DNA of 64,000 nt. Source: SIG644 sp045613985. GTDB taxonomy: Bacteria > Bacillota > Clostridia > Oscillospirales > CAG-272. Shown one piece after another: positions 8,632-16,556 of the stretch. Each line of letters begins with the position of its first letter. Within the stretch, counting starts at the first letter, position 1. The notes beneath the pieces were generated by a model, which ran no database searches, was not told the origin of the DNA, and saw only the letters and a program-made list of their open reading frames with translations. The position numbers were made by a program, and so were the translations under genes. The DNA lies in NCBI GenBank assembly GCA_045613985.1, contig JAZLCA010000001.1, positions 1-64,000 of the forward strand, read 5' to 3'.

Positions 8632-11109
8632 ATGGCAATTCGAGTATTGCTTACCGTCTTGCTGTTGACAACAATCGTGGTGTTGTTTGCAGCGTGTCAG
8701 CATGAGCATGTTTATGCTGCATGGACGGTAGAAAAACAAGAAACGTGTACCGAAAACGGTATCGAAGTTCGTGTGTGTGAATGCGGCGAAAAAGAACGCA
8801 GGGACATTCCGATGAAAGAACACACACCCGTTACTGATGAAGCCATTGCCGCAACCTGTACAACGGATGGCAAGGCGGAAGGCTCTCACTGCGGCGTATG
8901 TGAAACGGTCCTTGTAGCACAGAACGTAGTTCCCGCAACGGAACACAGCGTCGTTACCGACGAAGCCGTTGCTCCGACCTGTATGACGGACGGTAAAACG
9001 CAGGGCACTCACTGTGGCACGTGTCAGGCTGTCATTATTCCTCAGGTCGGAATTCCTGCAACGGGCCATGCTCCTGTTAACGACGACGCCATTGCTCCTA
9101 CCTGCACGACGGACGGTAAAACGCAGGGCGCTCACTGTGGCACGTGTCAAGCGGTCATTATTCCTCAGGTTAATATTCCTGCGCTGGGCCATATTGCTGT
9201 GAAGGATCTCGCCGTTGCCGTAACCTGCACGACGGACGGAAAGACGGAAGGCTCTCACTGCGCCGTATGCTTGGAAGTTCTCGTGGCGCAAAACGTTATT
9301 CCCGCAACGGGCCACACTTCCCTGAAGGATGCCGCCGTTGCTGCAACCTGTACGACGGACGGAAAGACGGAAGGCTCTCACTGTGGCGTATGCCAGACAA
9401 TTCTCGTAGCACAAAACGTTATTCCCGCCACCGGCCACACCTCCGTGAAGGATGCTGCCGTTGCTCCGACCTGTACGGCGAACGGTAAGACGGAAGGAAG
9501 TCACTGTGGCACGTGCGCAACTGTTCTGGTGGCGCAAAACATCCTTCCTGCGACGGGACACAGCACCGTGAAGGATGCTGCCGTTGCTCCCACCTGTACA
9601 AAGGATGGTAAAACGCAGGGTACTCACTGCAAAACGTGTCAAGAAATCATCATTCCCCAGGTGAAGATTCCCGCATTGGGTCATGCCTCTGTGACCGATG
9701 CCGCCGTTGCCGTAACCTGTACAACGGACGGTAAGACGGAAGGCTCTCACTGCGCCGTATGCTCAGAAGTTCTCGTGGCGCAAAATGTCATTCATGCAAC
9801 GGGACACAAGATCGTTACTACTGCCGCCGTTGTCGCAACTTGCACGACGGATGGTAAGACGAAAGGCTCTCACTGCAGCGTGTGCGCGGAAGTTGTGGTA
9901 GCACAGGACGTCATTCCCGCAACGGGTCACAAGTATAACGATGGAAAGATTTTGGAAGAGGCCACATGTACTACCCAAGGCACCAGAACGTTCACTTGTA
10001 CGGTTTCTGCTTGCGGCCATAGCTATACCGAGTCCTACTCGCTGCCGGCCTATACGGCAACGGAGATCTATAATCAGTCGATTGAGTTCGTTGGAGAAAT
10101 CATTACTTATGATAGGGAGGGCAAAGAGTTTGCCCAGGGATCGGGATTCGTTATTTCTTCTGACGGCAAGATCGTTACAAATTATCATGTCCTCGAAGAT
10201 GCCTACTCCGCAAAAATTACGATCAATGGAACTACATATGACATCGCGTACGTTTTAGCCTATGATGCCCACATCGATCTGGCTGTGCTGAAGATCAATG
10301 CATCCGGTTTGCCTGTGGCGCGTATTTGCAAGCAACCCGTAAATGTTGGTGAAACCGTATATGCCCTTGGTTCGCCTCGAGGTATGACCAATACGTATTC
10401 GCAGGGCATTGTAACGTACGCAAACAGAGTGGTTGACGATGTTTCGCACATTCAGCACGATGCGTCGATTGCTGCCGGTAATTCGGGCGGTCCGTTGATT
10501 AACGTTTACGGAGAAGTTATAGGCATCAACACCTGGACGGTGATTAATTCTCAAAACCTTAATTTCGCCGTATCCGTAACCGAACTGGACAACTTGGTAT
10601 ATGGAACCCCGCTTAGTATGGCAGAGTTCTATCAAAAGGAATTCGACGTGTTCTTTAAGTTGAAGAATTACATTACGGAAAACGGTTCTTACAACGCAGA
10701 CACGGGAATGTATATGCTCATTCTTGGCGAGTCCTATTCTTCGGATCGTTCGCTCAAGTATACCAGAGCAGCGTTTTATGACGTGAGTGACAATATCGTG
10801 ATCCTTGCTTTGATTGTCAACGATGGAGAGCTTTGGCTGTTTATTGAAATCGACGAGGGGTATGATGGCATATATAATTGGATGTACTTTGACGATTATG
10901 GGTACGAAATGAGCGGTGCCGTCACTGCGGCTACCTTTACATCGAATACTCTGTTGGGATACAGCTACACCAACATCCGTTCTTCCTCAATGAAAGCTAC
11001 TGTGCGCGAATTGGCGTCCTCGATGATGTCTTTGCTTTGTATGTTTATCAACGAAGACGGTGCGCCGATTGGAGTGACGGCTGAAGATCTGTATTTCTAT
11101 AATTATTAA
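8632..11109 (+). CDS. Surface lipoprotein: nine Cys/His repeats plus HtrA-like serine protease
   Basis: An 825-residue protein. A hydrophobic signal ends in a lipobox (VLFAAC, Cys22), so it should be lipid-anchored outside the membrane. Residues about 65-433 hold nine 41-residue repeats of the form TC-TTDGKTEGSHC-VC-...-ATGH and two degenerate ones; the fixed Cys, Cys, Cys and His suggest metal binding or disulfides. Residues about 480-665 are a trypsin-like S1C (DegP/HtrA) domain with the full triad: His519 (TNYHV), Asp549 (HIDLAVL), Ser618 (AGNSGGPL). No PDZ domain is evident; the last 160 residues are unassigned. The GGAGG at 8609-8613 is 18 bp from this ATG, but correctly spaced for an out-of-frame ATG at 8624 that precedes a run of A; see findings. 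Confidence 0.85.
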   Translation: MAIRVLLTVLLLTTIVVLFAACQHEHVYAAWTVEKQETCTENGIEVRVCECGEKERRDIPMKEHTPVTDEAIAATCTTDGKAEGSHCGVCETVLVAQNVVPATEHSVVTDEAVAPTCMTDGKTQGTHCGTCQAVIIPQVGIPATGHAPVNDDAIAPTCTTDGKTQGAHCGTCQAVIIPQVNIPALGHIAVKDLAVAVTCTTDGKTEGSHCAVCLEVLVAQNVIPATGHTSLKDAAVAATCTTDGKTEGSHCGVCQTILVAQNVIPATGHTSVKDAAVAPTCTANGKTEGSHCGTCATVLVAQNILPATGHSTVKDAAVAPTCTKDGKTQGTHCKTCQEIIIPQVKIPALGHASVTDAAVAVTCTTDGKTEGSHCAVCSEVLVAQNVIHATGHKIVTTAAVVATCTTDGKTKGSHCSVCAEVVVAQDVIPATGHKYNDGKILEEATCTTQGTRTFTCTVSACGHSYTESYSLPAYTATEIYNQSIEFVGEIITYDREGKEFAQGSGFVISSDGKIVTNYHVLEDAYSAKITINGTTYDIAYVLAYDAHIDLAVLKINASGLPVARICKQPVNVGETVYALGSPRGMTNTYSQGIVTYANRVVDDVSHIQHDASIAAGNSGGPLINVYGEVIGINTWTVINSQNLNFAVSVTELDNLVYGTPLSMAEFYQKEFDVFFKLKNYITENGSYNADTGMYMLILGESYSSDRSLKYTRAAFYDVSDNIVILALIVNDGELWLFIEIDEGYDGIYNWMYFDDYGYEMSGAVTAATFTSNTLLGYSYTNIRSSSMKATVRELASSMMSLLCMFINEDGAPIGVTAEDLYFYNY
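8824..9930 (+). repeat. Nine tandem 123-bp coding repeats
   Basis: Nine consecutive 41-codon units inside the lipoprotein gene, each ending in ATGH, ALGH or ATEH. Two sub-types alternate: units ending LVAQN-IPATGH and units ending IIPQV-IPA-GH. Units 2, 3 and 7 are the second type, which suggests past unit duplication and shuffling. Copy number could vary between strains. Confidence 0.9.
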
Positions 11110-11132
11110 GATCATTAATTCAAGGAATTGAC

Positions 11133-11164
11133 AAGAAAGGGAGTCCGACAGGATTCCCTTTCTT
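11133..11164 (-). terminator. Terminator hairpin beside tRNA-tail remnant 1
   Basis: Arms AAGAAAGGGA and TCCCTTTCTT around a small loop; it sits right next to the first partial tRNA-Pro tail, as a tRNA terminator would on the minus strand. It may also end the lipoprotein gene on the plus strand. Confidence 0.65.
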
Positions 11165-11500
11165 GGTCGAGGTGACAAGATTCAGAACTTAGTTTTGCGC
11201 CGAAAATTCAGCAGTAACCCATAGTTTCGCGCAGCGCAAAACGAGCAAATGCTGTCGCATTTGCGAAGCTCAAATCGACAAACTCTAGCTAAAAATAGAG
11301 CAGGGAAGCTAAAGCCTCCCTGCTCTATTTTTGGTTGAGGTGACAAGATTCAGAACTTAGTTTTGCGCAGAAAATTCAGCAGTAACCCATAGTTTGGTGT
11401 AGCGCAAAACGAGCAAATGCTGTCGCATTTGCGAAGTCCTGAATCCGTGAAGCATCAAGCGATAAAACAAAAAGCAGGGATAACCCTGCTTTTTGTTTTA
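11165..11500 (-). repeat. Two tandem tRNA-tail/hairpin remnant units
   Basis: This 336-bp gene-free stretch holds two related units. Each begins with GAGGTGACAAGATTC, identical to the acceptor stem and T-arm end of the tRNA-Pro gene at 18216. Each then has a conserved 85-bp block with two inverted repeats (GTTTTGCGC/GCGCAAAAC and GCAAATGC/GCATTTGC) and ends in a terminator-like hairpin (11291-11332 and 11464-11499). They look like scars of earlier integrations at the tRNA. Confidence 0.7.
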
Positions 11501-11546
11501 TGGTCGAGGTGACAAGATTCGAACTTGCGACTTCTACGTCCCGAAC
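11339..11546. repeat. Left 208-bp direct repeat of the integrative element
   Basis: Nearly identical over 208 bp to 18054-18261. It contains a tRNA-tail remnant, the hairpin at 11464-11499 and, at 11501-11546, the last 46 bases of tRNA-Pro including the encoded CCA. The copies diverge just after GTCCCGAAC, within the anticodon region. Confidence 0.88.
11501..11546 (-). pseudogene. Displaced 3' fragment of tRNA-Pro (distal att site)
   Basis: 46 nt identical to the anticodon-loop-to-CCA part of the tRNA-Pro at 18216-18292, but without its 5' half. This is the footprint expected when a tyrosine integrase inserts an element at the 3' end of a tRNA and the element restores the intact gene. Confidence 0.85.
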
Positions 11547-11787
11547 TTATGTCATTTGTTGAACTTTCGGTTATTACTTACAATCTTTACAAGCTTTATT
11601 TTAACATGGCGCTGCGGATCCGTGCGCTCTTGACGGCGCTTTTTTGTTTTACAGGAATTGATTTATGCCGGTGCGCGGCAGAATGCGTAACAAGCGCGTG
11701 GGATTGCGTAACACATCACAAACGGTTTCATGTAAATACGCATGGGAGAGTTTGCAAAAAGGTTGCGAATAACTCAATTAAAGGCTG

Positions 11788-11816
11788 TGTACAAATCAAT
11801 CCAAATGCGATATAAT
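11788..11816 (+). promoter_or_regulatory. Promoter of the Xre regulator gene
   Basis: TGTACA at 11788-11793, 17-bp spacer and TATAAT at 11811-11816. The -10 is perfect, the -35 matches at 4 of 6 positions. Confidence 0.6.
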
Positions 11817-11870
11817 GTCATCATTAAAATTCAAAGACAAGTTATTGTTGCGTTGGTGGGAGGACGAAAA

Positions 11871-12197
11871 ATGTCGCTATCAAAAGAAACGATAGGAAAA
11901 AGGATTTCAAATGCAAGAAAAGCAGCGGGGTTAACACAAGAGGAACTATCTGAAAAAATCGGCATATCCGAAAAGTATTTAAGTCGAATAGAATGTGGAA
12001 AGCAAGTTCCAAGCATCACCATTATTTGGAGAATATGTGAGGTGCTACGTATTTCGGTGGATAATTTGCTTTCGCTAGGTCAGATTACGGCTTCTGATAG
12101 TAGCATACATAATGAGATCGCCCATTTCTCAACATATGAGCAGGAGCAAATCATGGAGATCATAAAAATTATCAAAAAGATAAAAAATCAACCGTAA
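11871..12197 (+). CDS. Xre-family helix-turn-helix regulator
   Basis: A 108-residue protein whose residues 8-65 form a Cro/CI-type HTH: IGKRISNARKAAGLTQEEL, SEKIGISEKYLSRIE, then PSITIIWRICEVLRISVDNLL. The C-terminal 40 residues are charged and helical (EQIMEIIKIIKKIKN), probably for dimerisation. GGGAGGACG precedes the ATG at 11871; longer in-frame starts lie upstream of the promoter and were rejected. As the first gene of an integrative element next to its recombinase, it is likely the element's control repressor. A terminator follows, so the recombinase is expressed separately. Confidence 0.88.
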   Translation: MSLSKETIGKRISNARKAAGLTQEELSEKIGISEKYLSRIECGKQVPSITIIWRICEVLRISVDNLLSLGQITASDSSIHNEIAHFSTYEQEQIMEIIKIIKKIKNQP

Positions 12198-12200
12198 GTT

Positions 12201-12243
12201 CAACCGATAGGTATAGAGATATACTTATCGGTTGTTTTCTTTT
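12201..12243 (+). terminator. Terminator after the Xre gene
   Basis: Inverted repeat CAACCGATA...TATCGGTTG (stem extended by TATA pairs), followed by TTTTCTTTTT. Confidence 0.85.
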
Positions 12244-12339
12244 TCGCGAGATTTGATAGAATGTTTCGTAATAAAGATACCATTAAATAAATTCATCTGT
12301 TCGTGATAAAATAATTAGGTAGAAGGAGGATGATAGAAT

Positions 12340-13179
12340 ATGAGAAAAATAACAAATGAAACAATACAATCATTCAATGACTATCTAATTAACGAGGAAA
12401 AGGCAGCGGCAACCATCACTAAGTATCTGCATGATGTGGGCGGATTTCAAATATGGCTTGGCGAACAAGAACTATGCAAAGCGGCAATTCTTGCTTATAA
12501 GGCATATCTTTGCGAGCATTACGCCCCAGCAAGTGTCAATGCCGCGCTCTCGTCACTCAATAGTTTTTTCAATTTTATGGAGTGGTACGATTTGAGAGTG
12601 AAGAACCTTAAAATCCAGAAGCAGATATTTGCTTCAACGGACAAGGAGTTGACTAAAGCCGAGTATGATCGCCTTTTGAGTGCGGCAAAACAGAAGAAAA
12701 ACGAGCGTTTGTATCTCTTGATGCAGACGATCTGCTCCACGGGTATCCGCGTATCCGAGGTGCGCTATGTTACTGTGGAGGCAGTTGCACGCGGTATTGC
12801 CGAGATCAACTGCAAGGGCAAGCGCAGACAGGTGTTCTTGCCCAAACAGCTTTGTCAGATCTTGAAGCAGTATATCAAGGAACAAAAAATAACAAGCGGA
12901 GCCGTGTTCGTAACGAAAAACGGCAATCCGCTGGATAGATCGAATATCTGGAGTGATATGAAAAAACTGTGTAAGGCGGCGAACGTGTCGGGAAAGAAGG
13001 TCTTTCCGCACAACCTCCGTCACCTTTTCGCGCGCACTTATTACAGCTTGCAAAAGGACATCGTGCGCTTGGCTGACATTCTCGGGCACAGTAGCGTGAA
13101 CACAACGAGAATTTATACAATGGAAACAGGGGAGATACACCGCAGACAAATTCAGAAATTAGGGCTTTTGCGGTGTTAA
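12340..13179 (+). CDS. Tyrosine recombinase (XerC/D-like integrase/invertase)
   Basis: A 279-residue site-specific recombinase. Residues 8-90 are a SAM-like core-binding domain; residues 105-275 the catalytic domain. All active-site residues can be seen: Arg137 (STGIRVSEV), a Lys near 159-161 (NCKGKRRQV), His224 and Arg227 (PHNLRHLF), His250 (LGHSS) and the nucleophile Tyr259 (RIYT). There is no extra N-terminal arm-binding domain, as in Xer proteins and in invertases of phase-variable promoters. AGAAGGAGGATG lies upstream of the ATG. The gene ends 20 bp before a perfect 24-bp inverted repeat. It could integrate the element, invert the adjacent segment, or both; the adjacency favours inversion. 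Confidence 0.92.
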   Translation: MRKITNETIQSFNDYLINEEKAAATITKYLHDVGGFQIWLGEQELCKAAILAYKAYLCEHYAPASVNAALSSLNSFFNFMEWYDLRVKNLKIQKQIFASTDKELTKAEYDRLLSAAKQKKNERLYLLMQTICSTGIRVSEVRYVTVEAVARGIAEINCKGKRRQVFLPKQLCQILKQYIKEQKITSGAVFVTKNGNPLDRSNIWSDMKKLCKAANVSGKKVFPHNLRHLFARTYYSLQKDIVRLADILGHSSVNTTRIYTMETGEIHRRQIQKLGLLRC

Positions 13180-13199
13180 AACGGGCAAAAAATAAAACT

Positions 13200-13223
13200 A
13201 CCACATAATTCTCATTATGTAGT
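13200..13223 (+). repeat. Left 24-bp inverted repeat of the putative invertible segment
   Basis: Begins ACCACATAAT and ends ATTATGTAGT with TCTC between; its exact complement lies at 13426-13449. Each repeat is itself nearly palindromic (one mismatch), like two recombinase half-sites around a 4-6 bp overlap. Confidence 0.85.
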
Positions 13224-13246
13224 AGATATATAATTATACGTAATAT

Positions 13247-13275
13247 ATTTTACCACTTGTCAACATATTTGTCAA
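13247..13275 (-). promoter_or_regulatory. Strong promoter inside the invertible segment, facing left
   Basis: On the minus strand: TTGACA (13275-13270), 17-bp spacer, TAAAAT (13252-13247). A second TTGACA (13263-13258) with TATAAT (13238-13233) at 19-bp spacing overlaps it. In this orientation it would transcribe antisense into the recombinase 3' end. Confidence 0.7.
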
Positions 13276-13335
13276 TCGAGAAACGAGATAAAATTAGCTT
13301 TTACGATAAAATTTACGAAAACAAGCATAGGAAAC

Positions 13336-13368
13336 AGACCAATGAAGATTTTGACTTTTCATTGGTCT
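13336..13368. terminator. Hairpin in the invertible segment
   Basis: Arms AGACCAATGAA and TTCATTGGTCT with an 11-nt loop. The stem is strong but only short T stretches follow on either strand, so terminator activity is possible, not certain. It could insulate the two promoters. Confidence 0.55.
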
Positions 13369-13390
13369 TGTTGAGCGTGGCACAATAGTA

Positions 13391-13419
13391 TTGCGCTTTT
13401 AAATTTTAAATTTTATATT
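13391..13419 (+). promoter_or_regulatory. Weaker rightward promoter in the invertible segment
   Basis: TTGCGC at 13391-13396, 17-bp spacer, TATATT at 13414-13419, in AT-rich DNA. It may give basal expression of the SPFH operon in the present orientation. Confidence 0.45.
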
Positions 13420-13425
13420 TTATTC

Positions 13426-13449
13426 ACTACATAATGAGAATTATGTGGT
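13426..13449 (-). repeat. Right 24-bp inverted repeat of the putative invertible segment
   Basis: Exact reverse complement of 13200-13223. It ends just before the AAAGGAGG ribosome binding site of the SPFH gene, so it lies in the leader of any transcript from the segment. Confidence 0.85.
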
Positions 13450-13462
13450 GAAAGGAGGGCCT

Positions 13463-14851
13463 ATGTCGATTATCGAAGTTATTAAATATGAAGGCGACAA
13501 TAGTACATTCATATGGAAACACCCTTGCGAGGATTTCAATACGACCACACAGCTGATCGTACACGAATCGCAAGAGGCGATTTTCTTCGCAAATGGTCAA
13601 CTTCTTGATGTGTTTGGAGCGGGCAGGCACACACTTGAAACGCAAAACATTCCGTTGCTCAGAAAAATAGTAAATATACCGACAGGTGGCAAGTCAGCGT
13701 TTCACTGTGAGGTCTATTTTATCAACAAAACAGTGCAAATGGCTCTTAAATGGGGAACGGATTCTAAGGTGCGATTTCTTGATACCAATCTTGGCATTCC
13801 TTTGGAGATTGGTGCGTGTGGAGAAATGAATCTTGCCGTTGCCGATTCGAGAAAGCTTCTTTTGAAGCTCGTTGGAACGATGCGTGGTATTGCTTGGGGA
13901 GAAAATGGTATGGGATTTACAAAATCCCTTCAAACTTCCTTCCGCCCATTGATTTCCACCGCAGTAAAATCACATTTATCAACAGCGATAAAATCAAATA
14001 ATATAAACATTCTTGAGATTGACGAAAATCTTGAAACGCTTTCAAAAATCATGCACGAGTGCATTATTGGAGGCTTTGAGGAATACGGACTCACGATTCC
14101 TCAGTTTTATATAACCAATATCGCACTCCCCGAAAACGATCCAAATTTTAAGAGAATGAAGGAATTATATACAGTTTCCTTCCAGACAAGAATGATTCAG
14201 GCGGATGCCCTTATAAGAACAACTCAGGCTGATGCTGAAGCGGGGGTTACAGCAGCGCGCCGCAAGATTGAAATGGAGCGTCAGATTACCGAAACAGAGG
14301 TCGCAAAGAGTGAGGCTGAACGTGATCTTATTCGCGCTCAAACAGTAGCCCAAGCTGCAAAGATGACGGGCTTTGCCGAGGCTGAAATTATGGCCGCGCA
14401 AGGCTATACCAAGAAAGATATACTGGCAACAGAAGTGCAGAAGGCATACGCCGAAGGTCTTGGCAATATGACGATCAACGGTGGGGGCGGTGTGGCAGGC
14501 GATATGATTGGACTTGGCGTTGGAATGGCGGCGGCGGGTGCCGTCGCGCCTCAACTCGGCGAAATGTTCAAGGGCTTTGCTCCGACGGTTCCCACACAGA
14601 CACCCGAAGTTAAGTGCGCTAAATGCGGCGCGGCTCTTCCCGCAAACGCGAAGTTCTGTTTGGAGTGTGGAGAAAAAGTTGTTACTCCCCCACCCTCTGA
14701 TATGATCGTTTGCCCCGAATGTGGTAATACGGTTGCGAAAGGTAAATTCTGCCCCGAGTGCGGACACAAGTTGGTAACTGTTTGTCCCAAATGCGGAAAA
14801 GATGTAGTCGCCGGTGCTAAATTCTGCCTTGAATGCGGCGAAAAGTTATGA
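13463..14851 (+). CDS. SPFH-domain protein with three C-terminal zinc ribbons (YdjI-like)
   Basis: A 462-residue protein. Residues 1 to about 220 resemble the SPFH/Band-7-like 'virion core' family that includes Bacillus subtilis YdjI: WKHPCEDFNTTTQLIVHESQEAIFF at the start and VKSHLSTAIKSNNINILEID later. Residues about 250-310 are a charged helix rich in Ala, Glu and Arg, as in flotillin coiled coils. A Gly/Ala-rich linker (MIGLGVGMAAAGAVAPQ) follows, then three zinc ribbons, each two CXXC knuckles (CAKCG/CLECG, CPECG/CPECG, CPKCG/CLECG). In B. subtilis YdjI works with YdjG and YdjH in membrane-stress protection alongside PspA. The strong AAAGGAGG site fixes the ATG at 13463. It is first in the cargo operon. 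Confidence 0.82.
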   Translation: MSIIEVIKYEGDNSTFIWKHPCEDFNTTTQLIVHESQEAIFFANGQLLDVFGAGRHTLETQNIPLLRKIVNIPTGGKSAFHCEVYFINKTVQMALKWGTDSKVRFLDTNLGIPLEIGACGEMNLAVADSRKLLLKLVGTMRGIAWGENGMGFTKSLQTSFRPLISTAVKSHLSTAIKSNNINILEIDENLETLSKIMHECIIGGFEEYGLTIPQFYITNIALPENDPNFKRMKELYTVSFQTRMIQADALIRTTQADAEAGVTAARRKIEMERQITETEVAKSEAERDLIRAQTVAQAAKMTGFAEAEIMAAQGYTKKDILATEVQKAYAEGLGNMTINGGGGVAGDMIGLGVGMAAAGAVAPQLGEMFKGFAPTVPTQTPEVKCAKCGAALPANAKFCLECGEKVVTPPPSDMIVCPECGNTVAKGKFCPECGHKLVTVCPKCGKDVVAGAKFCLECGEKL

Positions 14852-14865
14852 TGGAGGGCGCGACA

Positions 14866-15267
14866 ATGAAAAAAAGCTTCACTCCACACATAATACTTGC
14901 AATTCTATTTGGGTTGTTTAACGTTGTTGCCTTTGCGATTCCGTCGGATAAAACGTCTACGTTTTGGGTGGCGTATGGATTTACAGCCGCTATGTTTTGC
15001 GTTGAGGTGATTGTTTTACTTATGGCGTTTCCAAAGGATAATACGGCAAAAAAACAATTTTTGTCGTGGCCTCTTATCTGTGTTGGCACGACATACTTCA
15101 TCATTCAAACGATTTTGTTTTTCCCATTCAAGCTCTTCCCCAGCATTCCCTCGTGGATAGCCGTTATCGTATTTTCTCTTGTATTCGGAATAGCTCTCAT
15201 TTGCATTATTGCAACTAAAGCAAGCGCTAATTCAATTAAGAATTATGACGAAGCGCGCAAGAGGTGA
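14866..15267 (+). CDS. Small four-helix membrane protein, cargo operon
   Basis: A 133-residue protein of unknown family with four predicted membrane helices: residues about 5-22, 30-50, 66-85 and 95-118. The ATG at 14866 has GGAGGG 7 bp upstream; ATGs at 14848 and 14851 overlap the SPFH stop and are possible alternatives. It is tightly packed between the SPFH gene and the next zinc-ribbon gene, so it probably forms the membrane part of the same assembly. I do not recognise the family. Confidence 0.72.
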   Translation: MKKSFTPHIILAILFGLFNVVAFAIPSDKTSTFWVAYGFTAAMFCVEVIVLLMAFPKDNTAKKQFLSWPLICVGTTYFIIQTILFFPFKLFPSIPSWIAVIVFSLVFGIALICIIATKASANSIKNYDEARKR

Positions 15268-15272
15268 TTGGT

Positions 15273-16442
15273 ATGGCGATACTGAAGGAACGCTGTCCCA
15301 ATTGCGGCGGAACAATAATTCTTCCGCCGAATGCAAGCGTCGGAGAATGCGATTACTGCGGTGTGACCTATTCTCTGTCAGAATTGCAAAAAATCAAGGA
15401 TGCAATTAATGAAGGACAGCAAATAACAAAAGAAAGCGATTGCAACCTTGACGAAGACGAATCTTATGAATCTGCACTTGATACGAGCGAGGCGGACGAA
15501 ATTTCACTTGGTGAACTTTGCAAAAAAGCCGAAATAGCTCTTGAGTCTGAGCAATGGCAGATTGCAAACAGCTTCAGTAATGAAATATTACGCAGAGATC
15601 CCAAATTTGCCAAAGCTTATCTTTATAAGCTTCTTGCAGAACATAAAGTGTTCAAGAAAGAAGAACTGGCAAACTTAAGAAAGCCGTTTGATGGCAGCGA
15701 TAATTACCGCTTGCTAATTAGATTTGCTGATTTGTATCTAAAGTCGGAAATTGAAAATTACAGCGAAGCGGTAAAAGCAAGATATCAAGCGGAAACGTTG
15801 GAAAATCAATATCAAGCTTTATGTAACCAAACAAAAACCGCCTCTACCGAACAAGACTATCAAAATTTGGCTAACGGATTCCATAGCCTTGAGGACTACA
15901 AAGATTCTAAAAAGCTTTCCGCGGAATATTTGAAGAAATTCAAGAGCGCAAATAGGCAGTCGCAAGCCAAAGCAAAAAGAAAAAAGTTTTTTATAAAACT
16001 TATAATCTTCGGGATTGTTTTTGCTATTATCGGAGTGCCTATATTAAAGAAAGCATCCTATCGTGGTGGACTGTTTTCGGTGGAAGTCACAGATAAGGTC
16101 AACGTTGATTACGACGACTATACTGCGGATTTTGTATTTAAGTTCAACATTATTAACGATAGCTGGCACAATGCCAATTACTTGGAAGGATATATAACCA
16201 TTAGTGACGCGGAAGGCACAGTCCTTGCAAGTGGTGGCAATTGGTTTAGCGGAGCGATTTCAGCTAAAAACTCGAATTATCATGAACTATCGTTTGATCT
16301 TGACCGAAGTGCTGCTACAACCCGACTTTGGAATACCGATTTTTCAGACCTTGTTATTAAGTACAGAATCACCGAAATCCATTTTGATGACGGAACTGTA
16401 AAAGAATATACTGGAAAAGACATTATCGTGAACAAGCCTTAA
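15273..16442 (+). CDS. Zinc-ribbon, single-pass membrane protein (YdjG-like layout)
   Basis: A 389-residue protein. The N-terminus has a TFIIB-type zinc ribbon with CPNCG at residues 8-12 and CDYCG at 27-31. Residues about 60-220 are helical with TPR-like spacing. A Lys/Arg-rich stretch (KAKRKK) precedes one membrane helix at about 236-252 (LIIFGIVFAIIGVPIL), followed by a C-terminal beta-rich domain that would lie outside (YDDYTADFVFKFNI...). B. subtilis YdjG and YdjH share the ribbon-plus-membrane-helix plan and recruit YdjI to the membrane, so a similar role with the SPFH protein is inferred. GAGGTG precedes the ATG; an overlapping GTG at 15264 is an alternative. Confidence 0.75.
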   Translation: MAILKERCPNCGGTIILPPNASVGECDYCGVTYSLSELQKIKDAINEGQQITKESDCNLDEDESYESALDTSEADEISLGELCKKAEIALESEQWQIANSFSNEILRRDPKFAKAYLYKLLAEHKVFKKEELANLRKPFDGSDNYRLLIRFADLYLKSEIENYSEAVKARYQAETLENQYQALCNQTKTASTEQDYQNLANGFHSLEDYKDSKKLSAEYLKKFKSANRQSQAKAKRKKFFIKLIIFGIVFAIIGVPILKKASYRGGLFSVEVTDKVNVDYDDYTADFVFKFNIINDSWHNANYLEGYITISDAEGTVLASGGNWFSGAISAKNSNYHELSFDLDRSAATTRLWNTDFSDLVIKYRITEIHFDDGTVKEYTGKDIIVNKP

Positions 16443-16489
16443 TTGGCTGAAATTTGTATTTGCAGATTTCAAATATATTAATGATGTTA

Positions 16490-16506
16490 TCTCTTGCTTT
16501 GAGTAA
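16490..16506 (-). repeat. 17-bp inverted copy of TTACTCAAAGCAAGAGA
   Basis: Reverse complement of the 17-mer that occurs at 17413-17429 and 17446-17462. The copies flank the 16557-17387 gene in inverted orientation. Confidence 0.7.
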
Positions 16507-16556
16507 TAAAAACATTGGAGATTTATAACATTTTATTTGTATGGAAGGAAACTCAA

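Larger units (their letters stand above)
13200..13449. other. Putative invertible promoter segment
   Basis: Two perfect 24-bp inverted repeats enclose 202 bp (13224-13425) that code for nothing. The segment has a strong promoter pointing left (-35 at 13270-13275, -10 at 13247-13252), a weaker one pointing right (13391-13419), and a hairpin at 13336-13368 between them. It lies between the recombinase stop and the ribosome binding site of the SPFH gene. This is the layout of known phase-variable promoters. Confidence 0.75.

Noticed and set aside
8824..9930. CRISPR-like array
   Set aside because: The 123-bp units are in frame, code for a conserved 41-residue repeat and have no unique spacers; no cas genes are near.
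11525..11815. 96-codon open frame at the left end of the island
   Set aside because: It starts inside the tRNA fragment, has no ribosome binding site and gives a Cys-rich nonsense sequence; it also covers the putative TGCGTAACA sites.
12340..13179. Assigning the recombinase firmly as the element integrase
   Set aside because: It lacks an arm-binding domain and lies at an inverted repeat pair rather than at an att site, so both roles remain open.
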